DNA of 64,000 nucleotides, from the NCBI GenBank assembly GCA_018806985.1, contig JADANN010000451.1, positions 1,240,001 to 1,304,000 of the forward strand, read 5' to 3'. Under the pieces are notes generated by a model, which saw only the letters and a program-made list of their open reading frames with translations, searched no databases and had not been told where the DNA came from. This DNA comes from Angiostrongylus vasorum (Eukaryota; Nematoda; Chromadorea; Rhabditida; Metastrongylidae). Below, in pieces: positions 11,601 to 20,625 of the stretch; the stretch's first letter is position 1, and each line of letters starts with the position of its first letter. Both the position numbers and the translations under genes were made by a program.

Positions 11601-14600
11601 TCCAGAGCTCATCGAGTAGGGAAAGTCATCTCAATCGTCTCACAGGGAAATCGCCTTAGATGTAAAAGAGGTGATGCATGCAATAACCTACCGAGACAAT
11701 AATGAACATGTTAGAATACGAAGGTACGACGACCTAAGACAGCCAAGCTGATGGCATATTTTATCCAATTACAAGTTGCTATAGTGAAATAAAATATCGA
11801 GTTGTGATCAAAACCTGGAACCTTGGGCTATCAACCCGCGATCGGTACCTTCTCATGAAAGAAACAGACAAGAAATAGAAGTCACAACACTGTGTTTCTG
11901 TCCACACGTTCAGCTTAAATGAGTTCAATGCCGATTAGTGCTCCCCAAATCACTCCCTCTTAGGCGTGATTGATGATATCATCGATAGAGTAAAAACATG
12001 GCTGAGAGAAAGGCCTCCGTTGGTGTGGTGGATAGCACGTAAGCCTCCGATAAGGGTGATCGTGGGCTAGAAGTCCACCTGAAATTCCTACTTTTCCTCA
12101 TATCTCAGCATCCTTATGGTTCTACTTCACGTCGGTACCCTGTCATGAAAAAAATAGGCAGTAAATAAAAGTTACAACATTGTGACTACAACCGCAAGTT
12201 CAGCTTAACTGGGTTCAATGTCGATACGCGCCCCCAAATCACTCCCGCTTACGCGTGGTTGCTGATATTATCGATAGAGTAGAAACAGAGCTGAGAGCAA
12301 GACAAAGGAAAGGCCTCGGTTGGTGCAGTGCATAGCACGTAAGCCTCCGATAAGGGTGATCGTTGGTTCGAAGTCCACCTGAAGTTCCGAGTTTTGCTCA
12401 TATCTCAGCACCATTATGATTGTACTTCACATCGTACCCTGCCACAAGAAATAGGTAGTAATTAAAAGTTTCAAAGTTGCCCTAGTGTTGGACGAATCTT
12501 ATGGTGTTCAAAAACAAGCCGAACTTCCAACCAACAGCGACGTTCGTAAAGCACAAAGACTAATGGACAGACAATGATAAAGGACTGATTGTTAAGCATA
12601 TGTTAACAGATCTTAAAATAAGAAGTGAATAATAACTGCAACAGATCGAATTTCGCCACCTGTGGCAGTGAGTCAACGCCAAAACATTAACCTCTTTTTA
12701 TGAATACCTTTGAGAGAAACTGCGAGCCTCCCCAAATACACACAACTCACAAATTCCACTGATCAACTCTAACACTCAGGTAAAATAAAGACACATTATG
12801 GAGCTTCCGTAAGTAAATCGATAAAGTTCAGTGCATAAACCACATATAATTCAATTTTTTCCACCGTAATTGTGCTCGCGGATTGAAGAGTGTGTTCCTA
12901 GCTAATCGAACTCAATAAAGAGCAGATACCGAACTACGACTTTTAACGTGAAAGGACAAAATTCAAGCGCTACGAATGCACTACTCAAGAAAACGAAAGT
13001 ATTCTCAAAATCCCCCAATAAGAAATTGAACAAAGAATGCATCACTTACGTGAGGCCACCTAGACCAGTAAGTGTAAAGAAATTAATCGCAAATCGTGTA
13101 TTCTGCGGGTTATCACGCGGAAACAAACCGGCAAAAGCAGTCTGTAACGTCGGATCACTGATGCGCTCATAAAGCTTTGCAAGTCCCATGGATTCACATA
13201 ACTCTTGGAAAATATATTTGAGATAAATGCGGCCTGATGAGGTAGTATCGCTCTCAGTCAGTCGAACATCGGAGAAAATCGTCCAGTTTATCGCATCAGT
13301 GAAAAGCAGATGAGAAATAAGTCTAGCCATGTTTCTCAGCTTCGTAATGTCAAATCTATGAATAGTTGCATATGTGTCACAAGCGATCCTTTCAAATGTC
13401 ATCTGATATTCTTTTCGAAGACGACAGAATCGTTCGCAAAGAAGACCGTAAAACCTCTCGTACGTTCGCTGTTGACAGCAACAATCCACAAGCATGTGAC
13501 ATAACTCTGTCTCAAGGTCCTTGGAAACCTTCATCTTCAAAAGTTTGTGCGCTGCTTCCTGAAAATCAAGCGACGACTGGATTGTGAGATAAACTTCACG
13601 ACGAAAAGCCACAAGGTTTTGCTCAGTGTTATCGATAATTTCAGTAGTTGCCGAACCAGCAGTAGTTTGCCCAGCTGCTTGCCCGCCATTATCACTATCA
13701 GTGTCATCGTCACCACTACCTTCTTCGTCACTGTCATCCGCATCACCAATGATTTCAGCTCGAATCTCTTCGTACTGCTGTTCATTCTTCAAAAAATCCG
13801 GATCCATTTTGAAAATATTCAGTTCATTCTCGGGATTTACTGCATCTTCCAAAGAAATCGTATGAGTGATTTGGTCCTCCTCGTCAATAAGGTCCAAATC
13901 ATCAATAACTGCTGGATACGCCTTAAACTGGTCTTTCCTTATCGTCATAACAACTTCAATCATGTACTGGACACGCTTATCGAGATTATTAGAGTCTCCG
14001 TCTTGTAAAATCCCTCGAAGACGTGTAAATACTGTGTCCAGAGCACGTGGAGATACCTCTAACAATTTAGCGCCACACTCCTTTAGGAATGCTATTGAAA
14101 CTTCAACAGAATCGTCTGTGGGCGTTTCCATCATCAAAATCATAATCTCCAAAGCAAGAACTTCATGGGCCACTCTTTGGTTTATCAGATGAGCAATGAA
14201 TTTGGACACAGTGACAGTGGTACCTTTATCATTCCTTCGAAATGAACGCTTAAACTGTACAATCAACCTTCGCAACAGCAGTTCACCAATGTGAGGAAAC
14301 TTCGAATTTATCACAGCAACGAACGCGGCGTAGACATGGGAAAACACAGGAGAAAAGGCCTGCGCTTGCATAATCGACCTTACCAGCAGTCCTTTCCCGC
14401 GAATAATATTTTCCTGTAGGAGTGACCTGACAACCGAAACAAGATTCCCGGTGTTTACCTTGTTTACCAATCCATGAATTTTCTTCTTTAACCTCTCCCA
14501 GTTCATTCGCTGATATTGTTCTCCTTCCTTGTCACTTATTTGATCCTGCATCATTCGCAACTTAGCCGGAGGAATGTAAGCACCTCCTGTTCTGGTTCTC

Positions 14601-15280
14601 AATAGATCCAACGGCTCCTTTTTTGTCTTTGGTTCCTCTTCAAGAGCTTTTATCTCCTTCATATTCTTACCACGATTGTCGCGACTCCTTTCATCGCCAC
14701 TGTGTCTCCTTTTCTCACTTCGGGAACGCTTCCTGTGATCTCGCCCTCTTTCATCTTTCCTTCGAGAACTTCCTCTAGTTCTACTGCGACTCGTCCTGGT
14801 GCAACCTCGATTTGGAGATTTAGACCGTTCCCTTGATCTAGACTTTCGCGAAAGCGAGCCATCTGCTTCTAAGCGTGGTCGCTTTGGAGATTTTGACCGT
14901 TCTCTCGAATCAAACCTCCGTGAACGATCTTTTTCTCTACGCGAACGTTTTGGAGATTTAGATGGCGACCTTGAACCAGACCTCCGTGAACGTACGTCAT
15001 CTAGCTTTTTGAGCGGACGTTTTGGAGATTTAGACTGTTCTCTAGAAGGTGACTTTCGTAAAAGCACATCATCTACCTCATTTTGAAGACGGTCTGGAGA
15101 CCTAGTTCGTTCTTTTGAATCAAATCTCTGTGAGGTAGTTTCAGTGACATCTATCCGTGGACGCTTTTCAGAGCTAGGCTGTTCATCGGAATCGGAATCA
15201 CTGCTACTATTCGAGTGGGATTCCGATGACTGCACGTTCTCGGCGCTCGAAGCACTGTGACTTCTCGATCGAGATGGCAT
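8698..15280 (-). CDS. cwc22: CWC22 spliceosome-associated protein (LET-858 / nucampholin)
   Basis: Complete three-exon gene: 15280-13050, 11263-11097 and 8780-8698. Donors GTAAGT and GTTCGT and acceptors TTACAG and TTTTAG join in phase to give 826 residues (C. elegans LET-858 is slightly longer). The start is the ATG before PSRSRSHSAS; the extra 18 upstream codons have no support. Residues 1-200 form an RS-rich region with repeated RSKSPKR motifs. GGAYIPPAKLR near 232-242 precedes the MIF4G domain (about 259-427), and an MA3 domain spans about 556-670. The C-terminus is a serine/aspartate tract ending KKRKKVGQLSKPRS. In other animals CWC22 escorts eIF4A3 into the spliceosome for exon junction complex deposition and is needed for splicing, so a nuclear site of action is expected. 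Intron 1 holds a tandem SINE C; intron 2 holds SINE C and A copies. Sure of the identity. Confidence 0.96.
8945..9020. repeat. AATTCAATTC-type low-complexity tract
   Basis: Imperfect short repeats of AATTCAATT and AAATTCAGTT inside cwc22 intron 2, close to the last exon. Confidence 0.7.
9335..9595 (-). mobile_element. SINE family C copy
   Basis: On the minus strand it reads from the head (CAGCTTAACTGGGTTCG) through the body (TGGTGTGGTGGTGAACGCG, an A-box-like part) to CCCACCGCAAACACCTGCGG. Nearly the same sequence occurs at 62.1-62.3 kb. It lies in cwc22 intron 2, in the sense direction. Confidence 0.7.
9750..10022 (-). mobile_element. SINE family A copy
   Basis: Full-length copy in cwc22 intron 2. 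On the minus strand it starts near GCAGTGGTCGGAGGTGCC (A box) with GGGATCGATCC further on, and ends at the CGAGAGTTC tail. Confidence 0.75.
10395..10830 (+). other. Long open stretch, possible decayed coding sequence
   Basis: Two overlapping plus-strand frames stay open: one to a stop near 10615 (ESGPNKYEELILEITNI...) and a second from 10633 (PGHVFILSLVPDTEAPLSAQ...) to 10830. They would join by one frameshift. No family was recognised. It lies antisense in cwc22 intron 2, so an old transposon ORF is the most likely explanation. Confidence 0.2.
11102..11168 (-). repeat. Ser-Asp codon repeat in cwc22 exon 2
   Basis: About ten imperfect hexamers (GATAGT / GACAGT class) encode a (Ser-Asp)n tract on the minus strand. 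The opposite strand shows a (Ser-Leu)n open frame that is only its shadow. Confidence 0.85.
11845..12475 (+). mobile_element. Two SINE family C copies in tandem
   Basis: A unit of about 290-300 bp occurs twice in the same orientation, with the start of a third: GGTACC..CATGAAA marks recur at about 11846, 12134 and 12432. Each unit has a head (CAGCTTAA..GAGTTCAATG), a GATAGAGTA.AAAC.GAGCTGAGAG block, and a tRNA-like core with TAGCACGTAAGCCTCCGATA. B boxes are GGGCTAGAAGTCC (weak) and TGGTTCGAAGTCC (good). The array lies antisense in cwc22 intron 1. Confidence 0.75.
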
Positions 15281-16311
15281 TTTGTTACGCCGTAAAGAAC
15301 GAAAAATCAATAACCTGGAGACAAAACGGTTCAAAGTTCACACATATTCCAACCAATAACCGAACGACATTATGTTAAAACCGTCTCAAACATTACTGAC
15401 AATTGTAACGGCATCATACACCAACAATGACGATTGTAAAACCTCCAAACCCATATAAAACGAATTATTACTAAAAAAAAATAAATGCTCTGGAAAGTAA
15501 AAGAAGGTGATAGCATCATATTTTGAGTTGAAAGGAACGCAAACATTTGGGAACTTAGCATGAATTCACCTATACGGTACGTGGGGGATTCGTAACCCAA
15601 CAAGGTTAAGTTGTGTAGAAGACGACTCCTGGCAATAACTGTCACAGTACTGCGAAAACAAGGAAGAAAGAAAACAACAACAAAACGGAAGAAAAACCGT
15701 GGGGAAGGGGGGCCCCCGATGGTGGTCGGACAACTGTCACACATTGGCCGCCTCGCGACGGATCCCTTCGGACCATCTTGTCGTCGTTCGTTTTCTGGAA
15801 TTGTGTCAGCAACTATTCGTATAGAGAAAGACGAAACGAAGGATTCGCATGGTGTGGTGGTGAACGCGTTAGCCCCCGGAAAGGATGATAGCGTCATCGT
15901 TATGGTTACATTTCACATAGTATCCGTATAGTTAGGTGAAATCGCTCATACTAAGCGAAAACGAGAGACGTCCTAGTTTGCAGATCAACGTTGAAGTGAT
16001 GGGGGGGGGGCGGGATACGAGTGCTGAGTTCACCACTTCGCATACTTCTTCACGATTTCAAACCTCAGAGGATCAAGCACCCAAGCGCCTGCTTCATTCA
16101 AACAGAAAACTCCTTATTTAAGTAAGTCTTGCTCGACTCTTGCAAGCAGCAAAGTGGAGATGGTACAATCTCATGCAAGGAATTCCAAACGACTATCCAG
16201 GGCTAAATTCCAGGTGTTGGCACTGGCGACGGTTGACCCCGTACCAAAAAACCAAGTGTATTCCCAGACTCCGTAACGCCACAGTATTTTTTTAACTCTT
16301 ATATACACGTA

Positions 16312-16352
<41 letters not shown>

Positions 16353-17117
16353 GTTGGTTTTTACACGTTTATACAAACTGCATCCTGCCGTTTACGGTCG
16401 CTCCCACTAAGCCTCACATCTGCTCAGGGTCCACCGAGCTACTCATGAGTTAATCCTGAATCTCAGAGCAATGGTTTGACTGCTACGGGTCTGTACTCTC
16501 TGGCCAGCAACGGTAAGATTAAGAGCAGTACAGGAAAAGTTGGGACAGTACTCGTGTCCTTCCAGCGAGAAAAAACCCCTCTGGATATCCTTTCCGTTTC
16601 ACAGCGCTAAACAGAGACTACTGGCGCCCACCCCACTCCTCGTGTGCTTGAGAAGACTTTAGGCAATTCAGATAATGTATATGTATGCATCTACATATGT
16701 GCAATGATCTCATAAGTACACGCAGAACGACCGAAATCTGGAGGAAATCGTCGCAAGGTGTTGCTTGCACGCGACGTTGCGGAAAATTCGTCCTGAGAGG
16801 TGCCTGCCGTTTAGCGCAGCGTAACTATGATTCTCATTCAAATCATTCTATTTGTCGCATTCGCTTTCTTTCAACCTATTTTTGTTTTTTTGCCCAAGTT
16901 TTTGCCATCTTTCGAAATGGAATTGTCTTGAAATTGCGGCTAGTTTCCCTCTTCTTTCATCGAAGGTTTATCAAAGCAATCCTAGACACTTTCTTCCCAT
17001 TCATTTTCTGACTAGATCATCTTTTGTGGAAATTTGAAAGAGATATGTTAATTGGCCCTTAATGGTTCTTTCTGTGTTGTCTTTGGTTAGCTGTTTAGTC
17101 TACAGTCTCGCTTTCAG
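15281..17117. promoter_or_regulatory. Shared upstream region of divergent cwc22 and pas-7
   Basis: This 1.8-kb interval separates the two start codons and must hold both promoters; no TATA box or known element could be assigned. It contains a SINE C core fragment at about 15840-15885 (TGGTGTGGTGGTGAACGCG), a ten-base G run near 15999, and the AT repeat at 16.3 kb. A TTTCAG immediately before the pas-7 ATG is a likely spliced-leader acceptor. Confidence 0.5.
16314..16351. repeat. (AT)n microsatellite
   Basis: About 19 uninterrupted AT dinucleotides. Confidence 0.95.
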
Positions 17118-19678
17118 ATGAGTTCCATCGGGACGGGCTATGATCTGGCCGCATCAACATTTTCACCAGATGGGCGAATCTTCCAAATTGAGTATGCTCA
17201 AAAGGCTGTTGACAACAGCGGGACGATGATTGCCCTTCGGGGGAAAAATGGCGTTGTAACGGCCGTTGACAAAGTCATCACATCCAAAATGTATGAAGAG
17301 GTGAGGATACGATTGACACACTTCTGAGCGTTATCTGTTCCATTTCTCTCTATTTAGAGAACTTTCAAACGTATTTTTCTTTTCTATAGAACGCAAATCC
17401 ACGCATCTTCAACGCTAATGAGAGAATCGGGCTAGCCTTAGCTGGAGTGTATCCTGACTGTCGCGCTCTGAAGGACTATGCATGTAGTGAGGTATAGCAT
17501 CTTTTTCATAATAACAGCATTAGTGTAAGCATTCTTTTGTATAGTCAGATTAAATCATTCCGTTAACTTTTTTCCGTTTGATATGAAAAAAATTGACGGG
17601 TGTGGCGCATTGGTCGGAGGCATTCTGCAATACGCATGGGATCGATTCCCGCGCCCCTGGTCCACCAAACTCTCCACTCCGGAGTCGGCAGACTGGCACC
17701 AGAATTGTCTGGGAGGACGGTAGCACTGGCTCAATACATCTGTAGGTTACCGCGAGTCATTGTAAAGGCCAGATATGCATTCAGTCACCTTCAAACGATG
17801 CTTAATGAAGTCGAATGCGCGGCGCATCCCTAACGGATTGATCAACGCCGAGACCTTTTTTTTTATCCTTTTCTATAGTCAAGTTAACTACAGGAAACCG
17901 TGAGCTTGTATATTTTCCATCAAGCTGGCCCATATGTGTGCACAATGCCTTAGAAGCCTTAGGCGTTGTGGCAAGTGAATTAAGGTTTTGTTAAGTAACA
18001 ATGTGTTTAGGCAGTGAAATATCTGAAGGATTACCGCGAACCGATGCCTATTCAAAAGCTTGCTAATTCTGTATGGTATTTTCTTTCCCTTTACACATAA
18101 TAAACGTCTTCTGGTTTCTAATTTTTCCACTGATTTAGTTAGCGGAATACATCCATATCTTCACTTTGGGCATTAGCCGGCCATTTGGTGCCTCTGCGTT
18201 CTTCTCTTCATGGGATCCAAAGGTCAATACGATCATGAATTTACTGTCAGTAATATCAGTGATATTGTTCCGGATGGATGGAGAATTTAGCTCAAAGTTA
18301 GGAGTGTAGTGCTGTTGAATAATTGAAATGCGTCACATGATTTCAGTGCCATTACATTGGAAGTGCAGATGTTTTTTTTGACTACTTCAGTAATGAATAC
18401 GATCTGTTCATTTAAGGAAGGTGGTAAGCTATACTTGGTTGAACCATCTGGGCTATGTTACGAGTACAAAGCGTGGGCTGTAGGAAAGCATCGACAAGCA
18501 GCTAAGGTACGGATAGCAGCAATCAGCTTGTTGACTTTAACTTACTGCTTCCGCACAATTACCGATTTTCCAGGCTGAGATCGAAAAACTCAAATTGGAA
18601 CAATGTGACATGAAAGATTTGGTAAACGAAGCTGCGCGGATCATAATGGCTATCCGTGATGAAAATAAGGTAGGGTGCTATATATTTATAATAGAAAAAA
18701 AATAAAGCTCGGCGTAGATCAATCCCCTGATGGATGCTCCATGTATTCGACTATCGACTTCATTAAGCATCTTTGGAGGTGATTAATACATATCTGGCCG
18801 ACACAATGACTCGCATGGGCCTACCAATGTATCGAGGCAGTGCTATTATCCTACCCGAAAAGTCGTAACAATTTTTTTTCAACCCCCGGAGGGATGGAAG
18901 GCTTGATGGGCCTTGGATGCGAGGATTGATCCCATGTGTACTGCAGAGTGCCTCCGACCACTGAGCCACACGCCACATATTTGCAATATACTTATGTAAT
19001 ATAGTGGGCCATAAGAAGGACTTCGTAAAAGGAACTGCGCGGATCATCTTAGCTTTTCACGGTGGAGATAACGTAGGGTGATAAATCTTTTTGGTATCCC
19101 AATATAATATGCAATGTGATCTTTATACTTTTCCAGAAGATAAGGCCAAATTTCTCCCAGCCTCTTTAATAATGGCGTCGACAGAGCATTTTTTTTAAGA
19201 TGTTCATTTCGGGTCACTTTTATGGAATGACTGGCGCGTGTGGCGCAGTGGTCGGAGGCGCCCTGCAGCACGCATGGGATCGCTCCCCACGCCCCTGGCC
19301 TACCAAGCCTTCCATCCCTCCGGGCTCGGCAACTTGGCACCAGACTTATCTGGCAGGATAACAGCACGGGCTTGATACATCGGTAGGCCACCGCGAGTCA
19401 TTGTGAAGGTCAGATATGCATTCAGTCAATGCTAAACGAAGTCGAATGCATGGTGCATCCCTCAGGGATTGATCAGCGCCGAGCTTTATCCTCTTTTATC
19501 CTCTAGAATGATTCCGTTGATTTTAATTCCTACATTTCAGGACAAAGATGTTCAAATTGAGTTGGGCTGGGTTGGAGAGCACACTGACGGGAAACATGAA
19601 ACTGTTCCGATCCAAATAGTGGCTGAAGCCGAAGAATGGGCTCATGCCAAATTGGATGAAGATGATATGGATGAGTAG
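17118..19678 (+). CDS. pas-7: Proteasome subunit alpha type 3 (PAS-7 / PSMA3)
   Basis: Complete seven-exon gene: 17118-17300, 17390-17491, 18011-18070, 18139-18222, 18417-18506, 18574-18669 and 19541-19678. Every exon is a whole number of codons and all introns are phase 0, giving 250 residues, the usual length for the family. The N-terminus [20 protein letters not shown] carries the alpha-subunit signature that forms the gate and outer ring of the 20S proteasome. [19 protein letters not shown] and the acidic tail KLDEDDMDE match the alpha-3 subfamily. Alpha subunits are structural; no catalytic threonine is expected. It acts in cytosol and nucleus in ubiquitin-dependent protein turnover. The ATG directly follows TTTCAG, which suggests trans-splicing. 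Exon 5 uses an unusual TTTAAG acceptor. Intron 2 carries one SINE A; intron 6 carries two SINE A copies and a ghost of exon 6. Sure. Confidence 0.97.
17597..17872 (+). mobile_element. SINE family A copy in pas-7 intron 2
   Basis: Starts with GGGTGTGGCGCATTGGTCGG (A box), has GGGATCGATTCCCGC at the B-box position, and ends with ATTGATCAACGCCGAGACC and a T-rich stretch. Sense to the gene. Confidence 0.8.
18712..18973 (-). mobile_element. SINE family A copy in pas-7 intron 6
   Basis: Antisense copy. The left end is the tail (CTCGGCGTAGATCAATCCCC) and the right end the head (GGTCGGAGGCACTCTGCAG on the minus strand). Confidence 0.75.
19010..19085 (+). pseudogene. Ghost copy of pas-7 exon 6
   Basis: This stretch of intron 6 matches the second half of exon 6 (18616-18680): ACTGCGCGGATCATC against GCTGCGCGGATCATA, and both continue into GTAGGGTG after the last codon. 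It reads [18 protein letters not shown] where exon 6 reads [18 protein letters not shown]. The first half has no match and the change of RDENK to HGGDN suggests decay. No consensus acceptor stands before it, so it is not likely to be spliced in. Confidence 0.75.
19231..19497 (+). mobile_element. SINE family A copy in pas-7 intron 6
   Basis: Well preserved: GGCGCGTGTGGCGCAGTGG head, CATGGGATCGCTCCCC B-box region, CCTCCGGGCTCGGCAACTTG, and the AGGGATTGATCAGCGCCGAG tail, then a CTTTTATCC end. Confidence 0.85.
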
Positions 19679-19757
19679 GACTGTCAGTTCAGTAACAAAT
19701 ATACGATTCTCCCGTCTTTGCTTTTTATTTGAAGAAGCAAAGGCTGAGTTTGGTGTT

Positions 19758-20363
19758 TGATGATCATTTATTAACATTCGAGAAGTGCTAACATAACTGT
19801 TGTCAACGAATTACGAGAAAAATAAATAGCTAATCATTTACTAACCTTCAAGGAGTGTCGGTATAACGATTGTGAACGAGTTTTCTTTTCTTTCATTTTA
19901 GTTCATTTCTTTCATTTATTTTATACGACCCGTCTTCACGTTTTACTGTGCGGCTTCTAGCACTTTTCGCATTCGACCGGTTTTGTCACATCCACCGTCC
20001 ACAAAGGTCCTCCAAATTTTTTTTTTTGTGTGGCTTCGGTTGCTGCTTGAGAATTTTCATTTCATCTTGAATGTCGTAGAATGTTGATCCAGTCGATTCT
20101 CCCTAGAGTCCTGAGATAGCCGAACTGGAACGTACCCATTTTGATTGCAGAGAGTGATTTTTTTTCCGGACAAGTTCAGTACCAACTTCCTCATCCCGGA
20201 GGGATGGGAGGCTTGATGTGCCTGCTGCGGGATCGGACCCGCACCGTGCTCGTGGTGATCGTACGAATTACGAGAGAAGTAAATTGCTAATCATTTATTA
20301 ACTTTCATGAGGTGTTAATATAACAATTGTGAACGAATTTTGAGAAAAATAAATTGCTATTCG
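19758..20363. repeat. Tandem ~73-bp repeats with AATAAA, split by a SINE
   Basis: Three units share TAATCATTTA.TAAC.TTC..G, then AT.GTGAACGA, then GAGAAAAATAAAT. They lie at about 19758-19829, 19830-19880 continued at 20265-20287, and 20288-20363. A SINE B copy separates the two halves of the second unit. The repeats lie just past the pas-7 stop codon, and units 1 and 3 carry a poly(A)-signal-like AATAAA. Confidence 0.7.
19905..20263 (-). mobile_element. SINE family B copy
   Basis: Shares ACCCGTCTTCACG, CCACAAAGGTCCTCCAA, TGGCTTCGGTTGCTGCTTGA and CCCGGAGGGATGGGAGGCTT with the other B copies. The tRNA-like head is truncated at GTGCTCGTGGTGATCGTAC. It lies between the pas-7 and lactamase 3' ends. 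Confidence 0.75.
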
Positions 20364-20625
20364 TGGAAGGGTTTTTACACATACGGAAATAGAAGACTAG
20401 AAACGATTTGTATTAAAAAAATTGAGCAAATTATAACATGTCAAAAGACATCGTTAGTTGATTGAGGCTTGATCGTAAGAGACATTCTTGATAGTGTTTA
20501 GCCTACTGTGGCGAATGATGGTGTTTGTTGACATGTCTGTAGACCTACATTTTTCCTTTATACTTATGTAAAGATGTTCCGGTGTGTAAGCTATGGCACT
20601 TGTAGGAGATCTTCCAAGATGTAGG

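Noticed and set aside
13547..14192. Plus-strand frames of 79-153 codons over cwc22
   Set aside because: Antisense shadows of a proven coding exon; hydrophobic runs come from acidic codons read backwards.
13046..15334. Starting CWC22 at the upstream in-frame ATG (18 codons earlier)
   Set aside because: The extra peptide lacks the Ser/Arg character of the family N-terminus, while the ATG at 15280 begins it directly.
19231..19300. Possible tRNA gene at the head of a SINE A copy
   Set aside because: The same head and 200 bp of following sequence recur many times; it is a SINE, and the acceptor arm is missing.
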